From: HGM04593 sp045654645
GTDB lineage: Bacteria > Bacteroidota > Bacteroidia > Bacteroidales > Bacteroidaceae
Length of the DNA stretch: 37,021 nucleotides
Direction of reading: 5' to 3'
NCBI GenBank assembly: GCA_045654645.1
Contig: JAZONR010000073.1
Location: 1-37,021 of the forward strand
In this document: positions 7,301-15,342 of the stretch, piece after piece
Numbering within the stretch: position 1 is the first letter of the stretch
How the letters are laid out: each line of letters starts with the position of its first letter
Made by a program: the position numbers and the translations under genes
The notes under the pieces: generated by a model
The model's database searches: none
What the model was told of the DNA's origin: nothing
Seen by the model: the letters and a program-made list of their open reading frames with translations, nothing else

Positions 7301-8445
7301 AATGTGCTCATTGTAACCTTTTCACCGTATGGGAGATAGTATGCATTCTCCCGGCCGTTCAAATCCTTTGTGATGGTTGTTGTGGAGGTTGTGCTACCGT
7401 ATGTGAGCTTGAAATCTCCTATGCGTGTGTTGTTCTGTGGATATTTTGTCTCACCTGTTACATTAAGACGCACATTCACAACATTGGGATTAACACGTGT
7501 AATAGTCCAGCGTGAACCGGGACCTGTGATACTGTAGAATTTCAAGTCGCCACCGTTTCCACCATACATATTCAATGAGAAACCGCCCTCAACATTTGTA
7601 GTTACGCCTATACCGGGCTTTTCGCTGGCACCATTTTGGCTCATATCCAAAAACCACTTGGCAGCCTCACCGGTTGTCCACGATGCAGCAGTTCCGTTGC
7701 CGGGAGTTGTGCTTGCTGTGAGTTTGTACTGCTCGCCCAATGTCTTGCTGTAGATGGTGAAACCGTCGGTGTTGTTACCAACGAAGCAGAAGAGCTGGTT
7801 CTCGAGCCCCATATCCAAAGAGGCTGTTCCTGCTTTTGAGGCACTTGGAGCGCTCCACGCATAGTTGGGGTTGTTGCAGTTTGCAAGGCGCAACCATTTT
7901 TCGCCGTATGTAGCCGAAAACACTGCAGGCACAGCTGTGGGGTCGGGAACATTCACCTTGAAATAGGGAAGCCAGGTTTTTTCGCCACTTGCATATACCA
8001 TTGGCTCATAGTTTCCGCTCGCATTGGAAATGGCAATGCGCTGACCACAAGAAGAGATATTCTCGTTTGACTCTGAGAAGAAAATGTAGTATGTGTTGCC
8101 TGCTATTAGAGTTACATTTTCAAACAGATACTCAACAAAAGCATTGTTCTGTGGTGCAGGATTATTTGTTGAAACGGCTATCTGGCCATTGATGTCTTTT
8201 GTGGAAGAGATTACCATATAGGCCGTCTTGCTGTTATTGGCATTAAGATTGGTACACAGGTGGATATTCTTCAGCTCCACGGCTGTAACGCCTTCGGCTG
8301 TTGGAACAGCAAGACCAATCCAAGTGATATTGGCCTTGTCGTTAGCACCGGAGCCCACGTTCCAAGAGAGGGGCTCGCCATTCTGTGCAGATGCCGCGCC
8401 AAAGGCACACAGCATTGCAAATAAGAGTGTAAACACTTTTTTCAT
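4339..8445 (-). CDS. Large secreted exo-sialidase (GH33-like) with T9SS-type tail
   Basis: 1368 residues, far longer than a bare sialidase (about 400-550). The signal peptide is residues 1-20 (AASA-Q). Residues of about 25-540 are beta-rich accessory modules, including a ricin-like stretch. The catalytic propeller begins near 540 with the RIP motif (Arg at about 562; YRIPAIATLSDG) and has Asp-boxes YSEDGGKTY (about 672) and YSDDFGLTW (about 758), plus NEPKCEELPNGD and a late YEE segment expected to hold catalytic acidic residues. In the GH33 family such enzymes release terminal sialic acid from glycoconjugates. The last 30 residues (IYDLTGRKI...GIYIVNGNKVVIK) form a T9SS-type sorting tail, implying export across the outer membrane and surface attachment or release. 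It lies downstream of the fucosidase but behind that gene's terminator; no clear promoter of its own was found. Confidence 0.9.
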   Translation of the reverse strand: MKKVFTLLFAMLCAFGAASAQNGEPLSWNVGSGANDKANITWIGLAVPTAEGVTAVELKNIHLCTNLNANNSKTAYMVISSTKDINGQIAVSTNNPAPQNNAFVEYLFENVTLIAGNTYYIFFSESNENISSCGQRIAISNASGNYEPMVYASGEKTWLPYFKVNVPDPTAVPAVFSATYGEKWLRLANCNNPNYAWSAPSASKAGTASLDMGLENQLFCFVGNNTDGFTIYSKTLGEQYKLTASTTPGNGTAASWTTGEAAKWFLDMSQNGASEKPGIGVTTNVEGGFSLNMYGGNGGDLKFYSITGPGSRWTITRVNPNVVNVRLNVTGETKYPQNNTRIGDFKLTYGSTTSTTTITKDLNGRENAYYLPYGEKVTMSTFTYHGWNARIEEGNSVEYTVNKTNGTLYKDGTNKEQSWNNLWKSTSEPNLQFACTANNMNWVDSTVQLMSGQAGSATYTLTAPQGYRIEKYSFTFANNNHDTGLTLTFNGTAYPTSREAQTISSVNENLESLSFTLAGANGNGVLLTGFTVKVKPIVKVYFTGDLESEYQYLWYHNNPPYRIPAIATLSDGSILALSDYRPCGGDIGNGRVDLVQRIGSADGKKWGASTTIIEGNTSDNVNGDITTQHNDGFGDPAVCVDRETGRVLLICVTGRTLCGNATRENPNRIARFYSEDGGKTYHSVVEGNDAIYDDITEELYSLWDTEAYKTGDKTSTDQYTAQSFFFGSGRIFQSSKIKVGEYYRIYAALWSKDMHNRVAYSDDFGLTWHILGTREDMPFPNFGNANEPKCEELPNGDVIMSSRKPHGRYYNIFTYTDVETGQGSWGEGTNSNISAPSDWNGTNGEITTYKVLGADGDIHNIALQSLPFGLEEYTGDVRRNVGFYFKDITSKYSYQKGGVNDAATFANGWEKGMLVSTAQGSGYSTFTLQKDGRLAFLYEETPGGYSMVYVPLTISQITNGKYVEILGDVENFDAAPVNITYSYRCGSAEWLSQSEIAYVGDVFPPVLSSAFVQTSGAPQRAATADDEGKTFVIECELMNMPFKPSSSYEKACWYSLKIRGAKDIYYNESTEKFACGTSAQSGDEALFAFVGNPFAGYKIVNRELGAEKAVGGAVSNKAHLSAVDYEAAPLFMLEYNSNKFVFRNTQDNLGYINDVNSNLGYWINNASATDEGSSISFTLERDIYELNVGEAGCATLYIDFNAAVPTGVEAYIVAKVNDGYVTLEQVEGVIPAEEAVIVKAPLGNYGFVQSSDEAAAIEKNLLEGTLVDTKIYAEAYVLGVVDGEVGLYKAELNQDGGTAFLNNANKAYLPMSAGMNSAAYSFRFPGSTGIENVDAENSAKTIYDLTGRKIENPARGIYIVNGNKVVIK

Positions 8446-8506
8446 TAATAATAGATTTAGGTTTCTATGTGGCTGATTATTAATACTTCGTTATTATACC
8501 CAAAAA

Positions 8507-8544
8507 CCAACGGCAGGACTCACGATAATGGGTTCTGCCGTTGG
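8507..8544 (-). terminator. Terminator of the GH95 gene
   Basis: CCAACGGCAG (8507-8516) pairs with CTGCCGTTGG (8535-8544), extended inward by G-U and Watson-Crick pairs. On the minus strand it is followed by TTTTTGGG. It separates the fucosidase from the sialidase transcript. Confidence 0.8.
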
Positions 8545-8570
8545 AAACGAGTATTATATTCTTTACAATT

Positions 8571-11500
8571 TTACTTGTTCAGTTTCTTCACACCGTTCTG
8601 AATGTATACCTGGCCAATGGGAGCACCCTCTACACGACGGCCGCTGAGGTCATATATTGCGCCATTACTGACATTGCTGCCTGCAACAACAGGGGCAATG
8701 GCTGTCTCGGTTGTGAAATCGATTTCAACAACATCATTCTTTGCACAAGGAATTGTTGCAATACCGTGCTCATCGACTGTTACACCAACCTCGGTACCAT
8801 TAACGGTAATCTTGGCCTTGGCAATTTCCATTGCGCCAACCTTGCAACGAACTTTGAGCTCTGCACCGGCATTGCTTACGATTGTTGCCTTCTGGCACTT
8901 GCCATCAACCCAATTAAAATCAACGGTGAAGTTACCCATAGCCTTCATACCTGTTACAGCACCATTCTTCTTCCAAACCTTGGGAAGTGCGGGAAGGATG
9001 TTGATGTAGCCGTGTGGGCTCTGCAAAAGCATCTCGGCCATACCTGAGCAAACACCAAAGTTACCGTCAATCTGGAATGGAGCGTGTGAGTCGAAGAGAT
9101 TGTAGTAGATACCACCCTGGCCCTGGTCGGTGCCATAGGTTGTTGAGTGCTTCAACGCATTCTTGATGATGATGTGGGCGTGGTCGCCATCCTGTGCACG
9201 TGCCCAGAGGTTCACCTTCCAACCCATTGACCAACCTGTAGCGGCGTCGCCACGATGCTTCAAGGCGTTCACTGCAGGAGTGAAGTACTCGCTCTCGGGA
9301 GTAATCTGGTCCATTGGGAACAGTGCCATCAGGTGTGAGATGTGGCGGTGGCCTCTCTCACCCACGCTGTAGGGAGAGTACTTCCACTCGCGAAGCAATA
9401 CATCACCGGTTTTTACACCATTGAAAGGATTACCCCAACCACCGTCGTATGTCTCGGTGTGCAAGCCCTTGTCGGTCTTCTCCAGGTAGAGAGCGAGCTT
9501 GTCGAGGTCGGCCTGTGAAAGACCGGTATTCTCAACACCAAGTATCTCAACAGCATCGGTCAAGTTCTGGAACAGATAGCTAATCATCTGCTGTGCGTGT
9601 GCTGTACCATCCTCTTTCTCGTTTCCGTGCTGCTCGGCACTGAACTCATCGGGAGCCACGTATGTGCCGTCCTTGACTCTGCGGTCCTGAATCAAACGAT
9701 GGAACCAGAACTCGGCACAATCCCACATAACGGGGAATGCCTTCTTGAGGAACTCCTTGTCCTGAGTGTAGCGCCAGTGCATCCACAAGTGGCTTGTGTA
9801 CCAAACATTGGCAACGAGGTAGTTGCTACCCCAAGTACTCATACTGTTGTAGAGTGAAGACTCGGTGAGCACGCTCCAGCCGTGGCCGCCGTTGTACTGC
9901 TGACCAACCTTCTTCCAACCCTCGCTCTGTGCACCACGGATGATGAAGTTTACAAAAGGCTTGTGGAGGTCGCTGAGGTTAGTAATCTCTGTGGGCCAGT
10001 AATTCATCTGAATGTTGATGTTGGTGTGGATATCCGAGTTCCAGGGAGAGTCGGCACCACGGTCGTTCCAAATACCCTGCAGGGTGTTGGGAGCAGCGAT
10101 AGGCTTGCGGTTTGAGCTGATAGCCAAGTAACGACCATAGTGGAAATACAACTGCTCAAGGAACAGGTGGTCGTTCTGTGTGCTGTTGGCATTGGTATTG
10201 TTGGGATAGTAGTTATCGACCAGTTTCTTTGTATCAACAGTGGGAGTTGTAAGACCAAGGTCGAATGTCATACGCTTTGTAATTGCTGTGAAATCGGCAA
10301 CGTGGTCGGCCTCAACAGCAGCAAAGCCCTTGTTGATAGCAGCCTCAACCTCGCCCTTAACGCGATTATTGACATCTTCCTTAGTCTCGTTTGTGAAGTA
10401 GTTGTTAAGCACCTCCATATCACCATTGAAATTGGTAGCGCCTTTGAGGTAGAATGTAACCTCTGTTGCGTTCTTCACAGAGATGCCCTTTGCACTTGCG
10501 GTAACTGTTGCACCCTCATCGGCTACAACGTGAACGCGTGCTGCATAATTAACGGTCATTGCACCTGTGAATGATGCTGTATTGCCCTCATAGGTTACAT
10601 TGCTTGCGCCAATGCCTGTACCGGGGTCGAGACGGAAGAGAAGGTTTAGTTTCTCATCGCCCTCTACGGTGTACTTACCGGCAATCACCTGGTCGGGAGC
10701 AGAAGCAAAGAACTTGCGCACCTGCTTTGTGCCGTTGGGGTTCTTGAACTCAACGCCTGCAACACCCTCCTCAATATCGAGGTAGCGTACATAATCGGTT
10801 ACACCGTTCCAGATGGTAGCATCCTGATTGGTGATGATAAGTGAACCAAAGTTCATAAATGTGCGGTTTCCGCTGCCTGCACCAACAACGTTTGCAGGAC
10901 CGCTCCACAGAGTCTTCTCGTTGAACTGAAGCTCCTCGTTGAAAACGCCACCGAATACCATACAGCCAAGCTCACCGTTACCCAAAGGCAGTGCATACTC
11001 CATCCAAGGATAGCTTACGCCGGCAGCCTCGGCCGATGTGGTGTACCACAGTGTATTGGGGTTTTTGGGAGAGTATGAAGAGACGCCCTTGATATCGGAA
11101 ATCTCGTAGAAATACTCTTCGGGATAGTCGGCATAGTCTACCTCCTCAAGGAAGAACTTACTTCCGGTATCGCCAATGGCACCGCCACTGTTCCAAAGAG
11201 CGAGATAGCCATCGCGGTGGTTCCAGTAATTATTTGAAGTACCCTTCCACTTGATGTATGAAGGCTCGCCATTGCCAAAGTTCAGAGTTCCGTCGAACTC
11301 GATTGTGTGGCTTGTTGCAGAGGGGTCTACCATTGTTGCACGTGCGGCAGCCTCGCTACCTGTCATACCAAGCACCTTTGTGAGACCTGTTGAATAGTTG
11401 TAGATCTTGTAGGCATTACCGCTCTTTACAAAGGCCCAGATACCCTTGTTGTCCATAGGAACAGAAGTGTTTGTAATCATCAAATTGCCGCCGTTGCAAT

Positions 11501-12251
11501 ATGAGGAGGCAACGCTCACATAGCCACCCTTGCCGTTCATAATTGTATAGAACTTGGTATCGGCTGCAAAGTAGCTCACATAGATAGTTCTGCCATCAAC
11601 TGTAATTACAGCAAAACTGCCATCAACAGCAGCTGCTGCAAGGTCTGATTTCTTCACAAGGCCATCAATAGTTATTTTGGCACCGTTTTTATACTCCTGG
11701 CCACCGTAAACAACAGCACCATCGGCGCCAAGAACATTCACTGTGTACTCCTGGGGGCCCATAGCAACCTCCTCAATGAGATAGCAGTTACCGGCATCCT
11801 TGGTTACCCAGCTATTGACAACAATACCTGCATCCATCTGCCCTGCAATCTGTGAGTTCATTCCATTGCCGCCAATCTTGAGCAACCAGGGATATTCACC
11901 ACCGACATTCTCAAGTGTAAGGGGTGAAGAGGCTGTTTCTGTAAAGGCACCGTTGGAGCCTACATATTTTCCGGCACCTACACTGAAGAGATAGTAGTTT
12001 GTTCCACTCTTCTCAATGCGGAAATGCTGGTTGGGGTCCTCGGCATTACGTTCAACGGCACCAACCTTTTTACCGTTATTAGTACAAACTTCGCCCGGCC
12101 ACTCCTTGCTGAACAGCAGGAAGGCACGCTCACTGCGAATGACGTAAACCAAGTCATTACTCAACTGCGACAAATCGGTTACAGCTGTCTGAGCCTGTGC
12201 CGCAAATGCCAGACACAAGAACGAGAACAGCATAAAACAGAGTTTTCTCAT
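8571..12251 (-). CDS. Secreted GH95 alpha-L-fucosidase with T9SS-type tail
   Basis: 1226 residues. Signal peptide 1-20 (FAAQA-Q), then about 370 residues of accessory beta-rich sequence, including ricin-like repeats. The GH95 region starts at about 395 (ALPLGNGELGCMVFGG...EKTLWSGP). Motifs matching the active site of the family are TNINIQMNYW (about 742-752; the two Asn of the family's NxN), DEFSAEQHG (Glu at about 869 and 873), HRHISHL and FQIDGNFG (Asp at about 1062). GH95 enzymes remove alpha-1,2-linked fucose (some alpha-galactose) by inversion. The C-terminal tail (IYDLSGRRV...QVYIQNGVKKLNK) is T9SS-type. With the neighbouring sialidase it fits removal of capping sugars from mucin-type or milk-type glycans. 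It has its own promoter and terminator. Confidence 0.92.
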   Translation of the reverse strand: MRKLCFMLFSFLCLAFAAQAQTAVTDLSQLSNDLVYVIRSERAFLLFSKEWPGEVCTNNGKKVGAVERNAEDPNQHFRIEKSGTNYYLFSVGAGKYVGSNGAFTETASSPLTLENVGGEYPWLLKIGGNGMNSQIAGQMDAGIVVNSWVTKDAGNCYLIEEVAMGPQEYTVNVLGADGAVVYGGQEYKNGAKITIDGLVKKSDLAAAAVDGSFAVITVDGRTIYVSYFAADTKFYTIMNGKGGYVSVASSYCNGGNLMITNTSVPMDNKGIWAFVKSGNAYKIYNYSTGLTKVLGMTGSEAAARATMVDPSATSHTIEFDGTLNFGNGEPSYIKWKGTSNNYWNHRDGYLALWNSGGAIGDTGSKFFLEEVDYADYPEEYFYEISDIKGVSSYSPKNPNTLWYTTSAEAAGVSYPWMEYALPLGNGELGCMVFGGVFNEELQFNEKTLWSGPANVVGAGSGNRTFMNFGSLIITNQDATIWNGVTDYVRYLDIEEGVAGVEFKNPNGTKQVRKFFASAPDQVIAGKYTVEGDEKLNLLFRLDPGTGIGASNVTYEGNTASFTGAMTVNYAARVHVVADEGATVTASAKGISVKNATEVTFYLKGATNFNGDMEVLNNYFTNETKEDVNNRVKGEVEAAINKGFAAVEADHVADFTAITKRMTFDLGLTTPTVDTKKLVDNYYPNNTNANSTQNDHLFLEQLYFHYGRYLAISSNRKPIAAPNTLQGIWNDRGADSPWNSDIHTNINIQMNYWPTEITNLSDLHKPFVNFIIRGAQSEGWKKVGQQYNGGHGWSVLTESSLYNSMSTWGSNYLVANVWYTSHLWMHWRYTQDKEFLKKAFPVMWDCAEFWFHRLIQDRRVKDGTYVAPDEFSAEQHGNEKEDGTAHAQQMISYLFQNLTDAVEILGVENTGLSQADLDKLALYLEKTDKGLHTETYDGGWGNPFNGVKTGDVLLREWKYSPYSVGERGHRHISHLMALFPMDQITPESEYFTPAVNALKHRGDAATGWSMGWKVNLWARAQDGDHAHIIIKNALKHSTTYGTDQGQGGIYYNLFDSHAPFQIDGNFGVCSGMAEMLLQSPHGYINILPALPKVWKKNGAVTGMKAMGNFTVDFNWVDGKCQKATIVSNAGAELKVRCKVGAMEIAKAKITVNGTEVGVTVDEHGIATIPCAKNDVVEIDFTTETAIAPVVAGSNVSNGAIYDLSGRRVEGAPIGQVYIQNGVKKLNK

Positions 12252-12337
12252 AGCTTTTGTTTTAAATTGTTAGTATTAAGTTTTATTTTTATTTCCTAAA
12301 AACAGGCACACTCTTTAGCGCGCACTTTTTCAACAAA

Positions 12338-12369
12338 CAAAAATAGAATATACTATTTACAAAAGCAAA
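12338..12369 (-). promoter_or_regulatory. Promoter of the GH95 gene
   Basis: On the minus strand: TTTG (12366-12369), 20-bp spacer, TATTTTTG (12338-12345); both boxes match the Bacteroidetes consensus. The leader to the ATG is about 85 nt. Confidence 0.65.
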
Positions 12370-12402
12370 TTATTATTTAATTATTATAATACTATAGCAA
12401 AA

Positions 12403-12430
12403 ATAGGCTTATCCGAACGGACAAGCCTAT
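12403..12430 (-). terminator. Terminator of the flavodiiron gene
   Basis: On the minus strand ATAGGCTTGTCCG pairs with CGGATAAGCCTAT (one G-T pair) with a tight loop, followed by TTTTTGC. It lies 26 bases past the stop codon. Confidence 0.85.
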
Positions 12431-12456
12431 ATATATTTCAGATATTTTATCCCGTG

Positions 12457-13614
12457 CTACCCGAGCAGTTCCAAAGCCAACTGCTCCATTGCAGGAAGGT
12501 CGCTCTCTTTCATACGGGAACGTATGGTAACCACCGGCTCCACTATCGCCACATCCTTCATCCCCTCGAGCATAGAGCGCATAACACGGCCTGCAGTGGG
12601 CGCCCAAGAGCCATTCTCAACAATAGCCACCCTGCGCTTTTGATAGTTTTTCAGTTTCAGATGATGCAGGAAATCATACATAGGCGGGAACACGTCGGCA
12701 TCGTAGGAAGCCGCGCACACCACCATACGGCTATAGCGGAAGGCATCCTCCACAGCCTCGGCAATATCACAGCGCGAGAGGTCGGTAACAACCACCTTTG
12801 GAGCGCCCTTTTCACGTATAATATCTGCCAACCTCTCGGCTGCAGCGGCTGTTCCACCGTGTATTGAGGCGTATGCCACAAGCACACCTTCCGTCTCGGG
12901 CTCATATCTGCTCCAGGTGTCATAGAGCCCGATATAATGAGCAAGATTATCTGTGAGCACCGGCCCGTGAAGCGGGCATATTGTATTTATCTCCAGTGCC
13001 GATGCTTTCTTTAGAAGCGTCTGCACTTGCGCACCATACTTGCCACAGATGTTAATATAGTAGCGCCTTGCCTCGCAATCCCAACCGCCGCCATTGCACA
13101 GAGCACCGAACTTGCCAAATGCGTCGGCAGCAAACAGCACCTTCTCGGTGTGTTCATAGGAGAGCATCACCTCGGGCCAGTGTACCATAGGCGCAACAAT
13201 GAACTGCAGTTTGTGGTTTCCAAGCGACAAAACATCGCCCTCTTTAACAGCAATGCATCGGCCTGTGAAGTCGGTAGCATCGAAGAACTGCGGCATCATC
13301 TGCACGGCCTTTGACGTAGCCACCACCTGCACTGTCGGATACTTTTCAAGCACCTGAGCAACGAGAGAGGCGTGGTCGGGTTCAAGATGCTGCACCACAA
13401 GATAATCGGGGGTGCGCCCGGCAAGCACACTCTCCACATTGGCCCACCACTCGGCTCCCTTGCGGGCATCCACAGTATCCATAATAGCCACCTTTTCATC
13501 GAGAATTATGTATGAATTATAGGCCATTCCATCGGGCACAATATACTGACTCTCAAAGAGGTCTATATCGAGGTCATCGACACCCACATATTTTATTGAT
13601 GCTGATATTTCCAT
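12457..13614 (-). CDS. fprA: Flavodiiron protein (FprA-type A flavoprotein)
   Basis: 385 residues, a normal length for the family. The N-terminal metallo-beta-lactamase-like domain has the diiron ligand motif HLEPDH (His76, Glu78, Asp80, His81), a downstream His in MVHWPEV (about 144), Asp in FAADAFG (about 163) and His in CPLHGPV (about 226). The C-terminal flavodoxin domain begins at about 250 (VLVAYASIHGGTAAAAERL). Such proteins reduce O2 to water (or NO to N2O) in the cytoplasm, protecting anaerobes from oxygen. No rubredoxin gene is adjacent, so the electron donor is unknown. Monocistronic, with its own -7 box and terminator. Confidence 0.93.
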   Translation of the reverse strand: MEISASIKYVGVDDLDIDLFESQYIVPDGMAYNSYIILDEKVAIMDTVDARKGAEWWANVESVLAGRTPDYLVVQHLEPDHASLVAQVLEKYPTVQVVATSKAVQMMPQFFDATDFTGRCIAVKEGDVLSLGNHKLQFIVAPMVHWPEVMLSYEHTEKVLFAADAFGKFGALCNGGGWDCEARRYYINICGKYGAQVQTLLKKASALEINTICPLHGPVLTDNLAHYIGLYDTWSRYEPETEGVLVAYASIHGGTAAAAERLADIIREKGAPKVVVTDLSRCDIAEAVEDAFRYSRMVVCAASYDADVFPPMYDFLHHLKLKNYQKRRVAIVENGSWAPTAGRVMRSMLEGMKDVAIVEPVVTIRSRMKESDLPAMEQLALELLG

Positions 13615-13696
13615 TCTAAAACTCTTGCATTTATTATTTCATAACTTACCACTCAAGGACAGATGTGGCAGAGCAGAGCCACCCTGTCGCCTATCG

Positions 13697-13704
13697 CAAA
13701 GGTA
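13697..13704 (-). promoter_or_regulatory. Candidate -7 box of the flavodiiron gene
   Basis: Minus-strand TACCTTTG fits TAnnTTTG; a near-match TTCG lies about 21 bp further upstream in place of TTTG. Confidence 0.45.
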
Positions 13705-13769
13705 GTAACAAACGGGCGAGAAATACGAAACTTGCTTTATTATTTTTAGCCCACTTATCTATTTTTAAC

Positions 13770-13806
13770 AACAGCATTGGCGACACTGTGTGCCGCCAAT
13801 GCTGTT
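13770..13806 (-). terminator. Terminator after lemA
   Basis: AACAGCATTGGCG (13770-13782) pairs with CGCCAATGCTGTT (13794-13806), loop of 11. It lies 10 bases after the lemA stop and closes the five-gene run. The T-run on the minus strand is weak. Confidence 0.7.
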
Positions 13807-13816
13807 AATCCACGCT

Positions 13817-14398
13817 TTAGAACTGCACAACGGGAGCTGTCTCTGCACCTGCCTGTGCCTCAAAATAGGGACGCTTCTCAAAGCCGAACATTCCGGCAAG
13901 AAGGTTGCGGGGGAATTTGCGTATAGAGGTGTTGTAGCTCTTTGCAATCTCGTTGAAATTGCGTCGTTCAACACTTATGCGATTCTCGGTACCCTCGAGC
14001 TGCGCCTGCAGTTCAAGGAAGTTTGTGTTTGCCTTGAGCTCGGGATAGGACTCTGTTATGGCAAGCAGGCGGCCAAGGGCGGCGCCAACCTCGCCCTGAG
14101 CATTCTGATACTCCTGCAACTTCTCGGGAGTGAGATTTTCGGCATCCACTGTAACTTGTGTAGCGCGAGAGCGTGCTGCAACCACGGCATCAAGAGTCTC
14201 CTTTTCGTGTGCGGCATAGCCCTTCACTGTATTCACAAGATTGGGGATGAGGTCGGCACGACGCTGATACTGATTCTCGACATTGCTCCAGGCTGTGCCC
14301 ACAGCCTCATCGGCCGCAACAAGGGAGTTGTAACCTCTTATGGCCCAAACGGCAACTATGCCTATGAGCACCAAAATGATAATTGTAGACTTTTTCAT
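13817..14398 (-). CDS. lemA: LemA family protein
   Basis: 193 residues, typical of the family. One N-terminal membrane segment (about residues 4-22, IIILVLIGIVAVWAI), then the conserved YNSLVAADEAV-x-x-AWSNVENQYQRRADLIPNLVNTVKGY block and a long helical domain with LKANTNF and NEIAKSYNTSIRKFP elements. LemA proteins are membrane-anchored helical bundles whose role is not settled; they are frequently encoded next to TPM-domain proteins, as here. The gene starts 36 bases after the TPM gene and is the last of the run that begins with the TonB-dependent receptor. Confidence 0.93.
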   Translation of the reverse strand: MKKSTIIILVLIGIVAVWAIRGYNSLVAADEAVGTAWSNVENQYQRRADLIPNLVNTVKGYAAHEKETLDAVVAARSRATQVTVDAENLTPEKLQEYQNAQGEVGAALGRLLAITESYPELKANTNFLELQAQLEGTENRISVERRNFNEIAKSYNTSIRKFPRNLLAGMFGFEKRPYFEAQAGAETAPVVQF

Positions 14399-14434
14399 TG
14401 CTTTAAAAATTTTATTGTTTAATCCACTCTTTAA

Positions 14435-15340
14435 TTAGAAACGGCTGCCGGCACCACCGCCACCAAAACTGCCACCACCAAAGCTTCCGCCGCCAAAGCC
14501 GCCACCGAAACCGCCACGGCCGGCACCGCCAATGACAACGCCGCGCGCACCACCCCGGTTGCTGAAGTCGTCGGCGTGTTCAACGCGTGTGAATGTGTGC
14601 CCACAGTATTGACAACGATAGGTGTTTTCACGCACAACATAGCCAAATCCGCGTTTCGTTATGCGCGAGCTGAGCCTCTTCAGGCCGTGCTTGCCACATT
14701 TGGGGCAGCGGCTGTTGTACCACACGACAATGAAAATCAGAGCCAGGCCTCCGAATATAAGGGTTAAGAAGATGACAAGCACCACAAGCTCCTCCTCCGA
14801 TTCATCGGCTGCAATATTCTCCATAGAGCCGTCAAGATGCCCGCACACTGCACGCACACCCTCAACCATTCCTGTGTTCCAATCGCCGTTGGAGAAGTGT
14901 TCAACCATATAGCGCTGTTGTATGCGCTTGCATATTGCATCGGGCATAACACCCTCGAGGCCATAACCTGTTGCAAACTGCACGCAGCGCTCATCGGTGG
15001 AGAGCAGTATCACCAAGCCGTTGTCGCGCCCCTTCTGCCCCACACCGTTCTCCTTGCCCAAGCGGTAGGCAAAATCGAAGCAGTCGCCACCCTCAATGCC
15101 GCCAAGCACGGCAACAATTGCCTGTATGCCGGTATTCTCCTCAAGCGCAAAGAGCAGGCTGTCGATTGTTGCCACAGCTGCGGGGGAGAGTATGCCGTCG
15201 GGGTTGCTTACATAACGCGTACGGTCATCAAGATGCACCATAGGCACATCCTTCACTTTGTAGACCTTTGCAGCCGCCACAAACGGTAACAGCAGCAGCA
15301 AAAGCACAACAACTGAACGAAGAGGTTTAATTCTCAACAT
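14435..15340 (-). CDS. TPM-domain (YgcG-type) membrane protein with zinc ribbon and Gly-rich tail
   Basis: 301 residues. Signal peptide at about 1-24, then a TPM domain at about 40-170 (YVSNPDGILSPAAV at the start, NGLVILLS and VQFATGYGLEG in the core), a transmembrane helix at about 187-207, a four-cysteine zinc-ribbon-like segment (CPKCG ... CQYCG) and a tail rich in Gly-Gly-Phe/Ser. The domain order is that of YgcG-like proteins found with LemA. Some TPM domains have phosphatase activity; here only membrane association is secure. It starts 2 bases after the stop of the GH123-like gene, so it is almost certainly co-transcribed with it and with lemA, an odd pairing with a glycosidase. Confidence 0.88.
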   Translation of the reverse strand: MLRIKPLRSVVVLLLLLLPFVAAAKVYKVKDVPMVHLDDRTRYVSNPDGILSPAAVATIDSLLFALEENTGIQAIVAVLGGIEGGDCFDFAYRLGKENGVGQKGRDNGLVILLSTDERCVQFATGYGLEGVMPDAICKRIQQRYMVEHFSNGDWNTGMVEGVRAVCGHLDGSMENIAADESEEELVVLVIFLTLIFGGLALIFIVVWYNSRCPKCGKHGLKRLSSRITKRGFGYVVRENTYRCQYCGHTFTRVEHADDFSNRGGARGVVIGGAGRGGFGGGFGGGSFGGGSFGGGGAGSRF

Positions 15341-15342
15341 TT

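Noticed and set aside
5689..7515. Several plus-strand ORFs of 60-209 codons opposite the sialidase gene
   Set aside because: Cysteine-rich antisense translations of a long GC-biased gene; no start signals or motifs.
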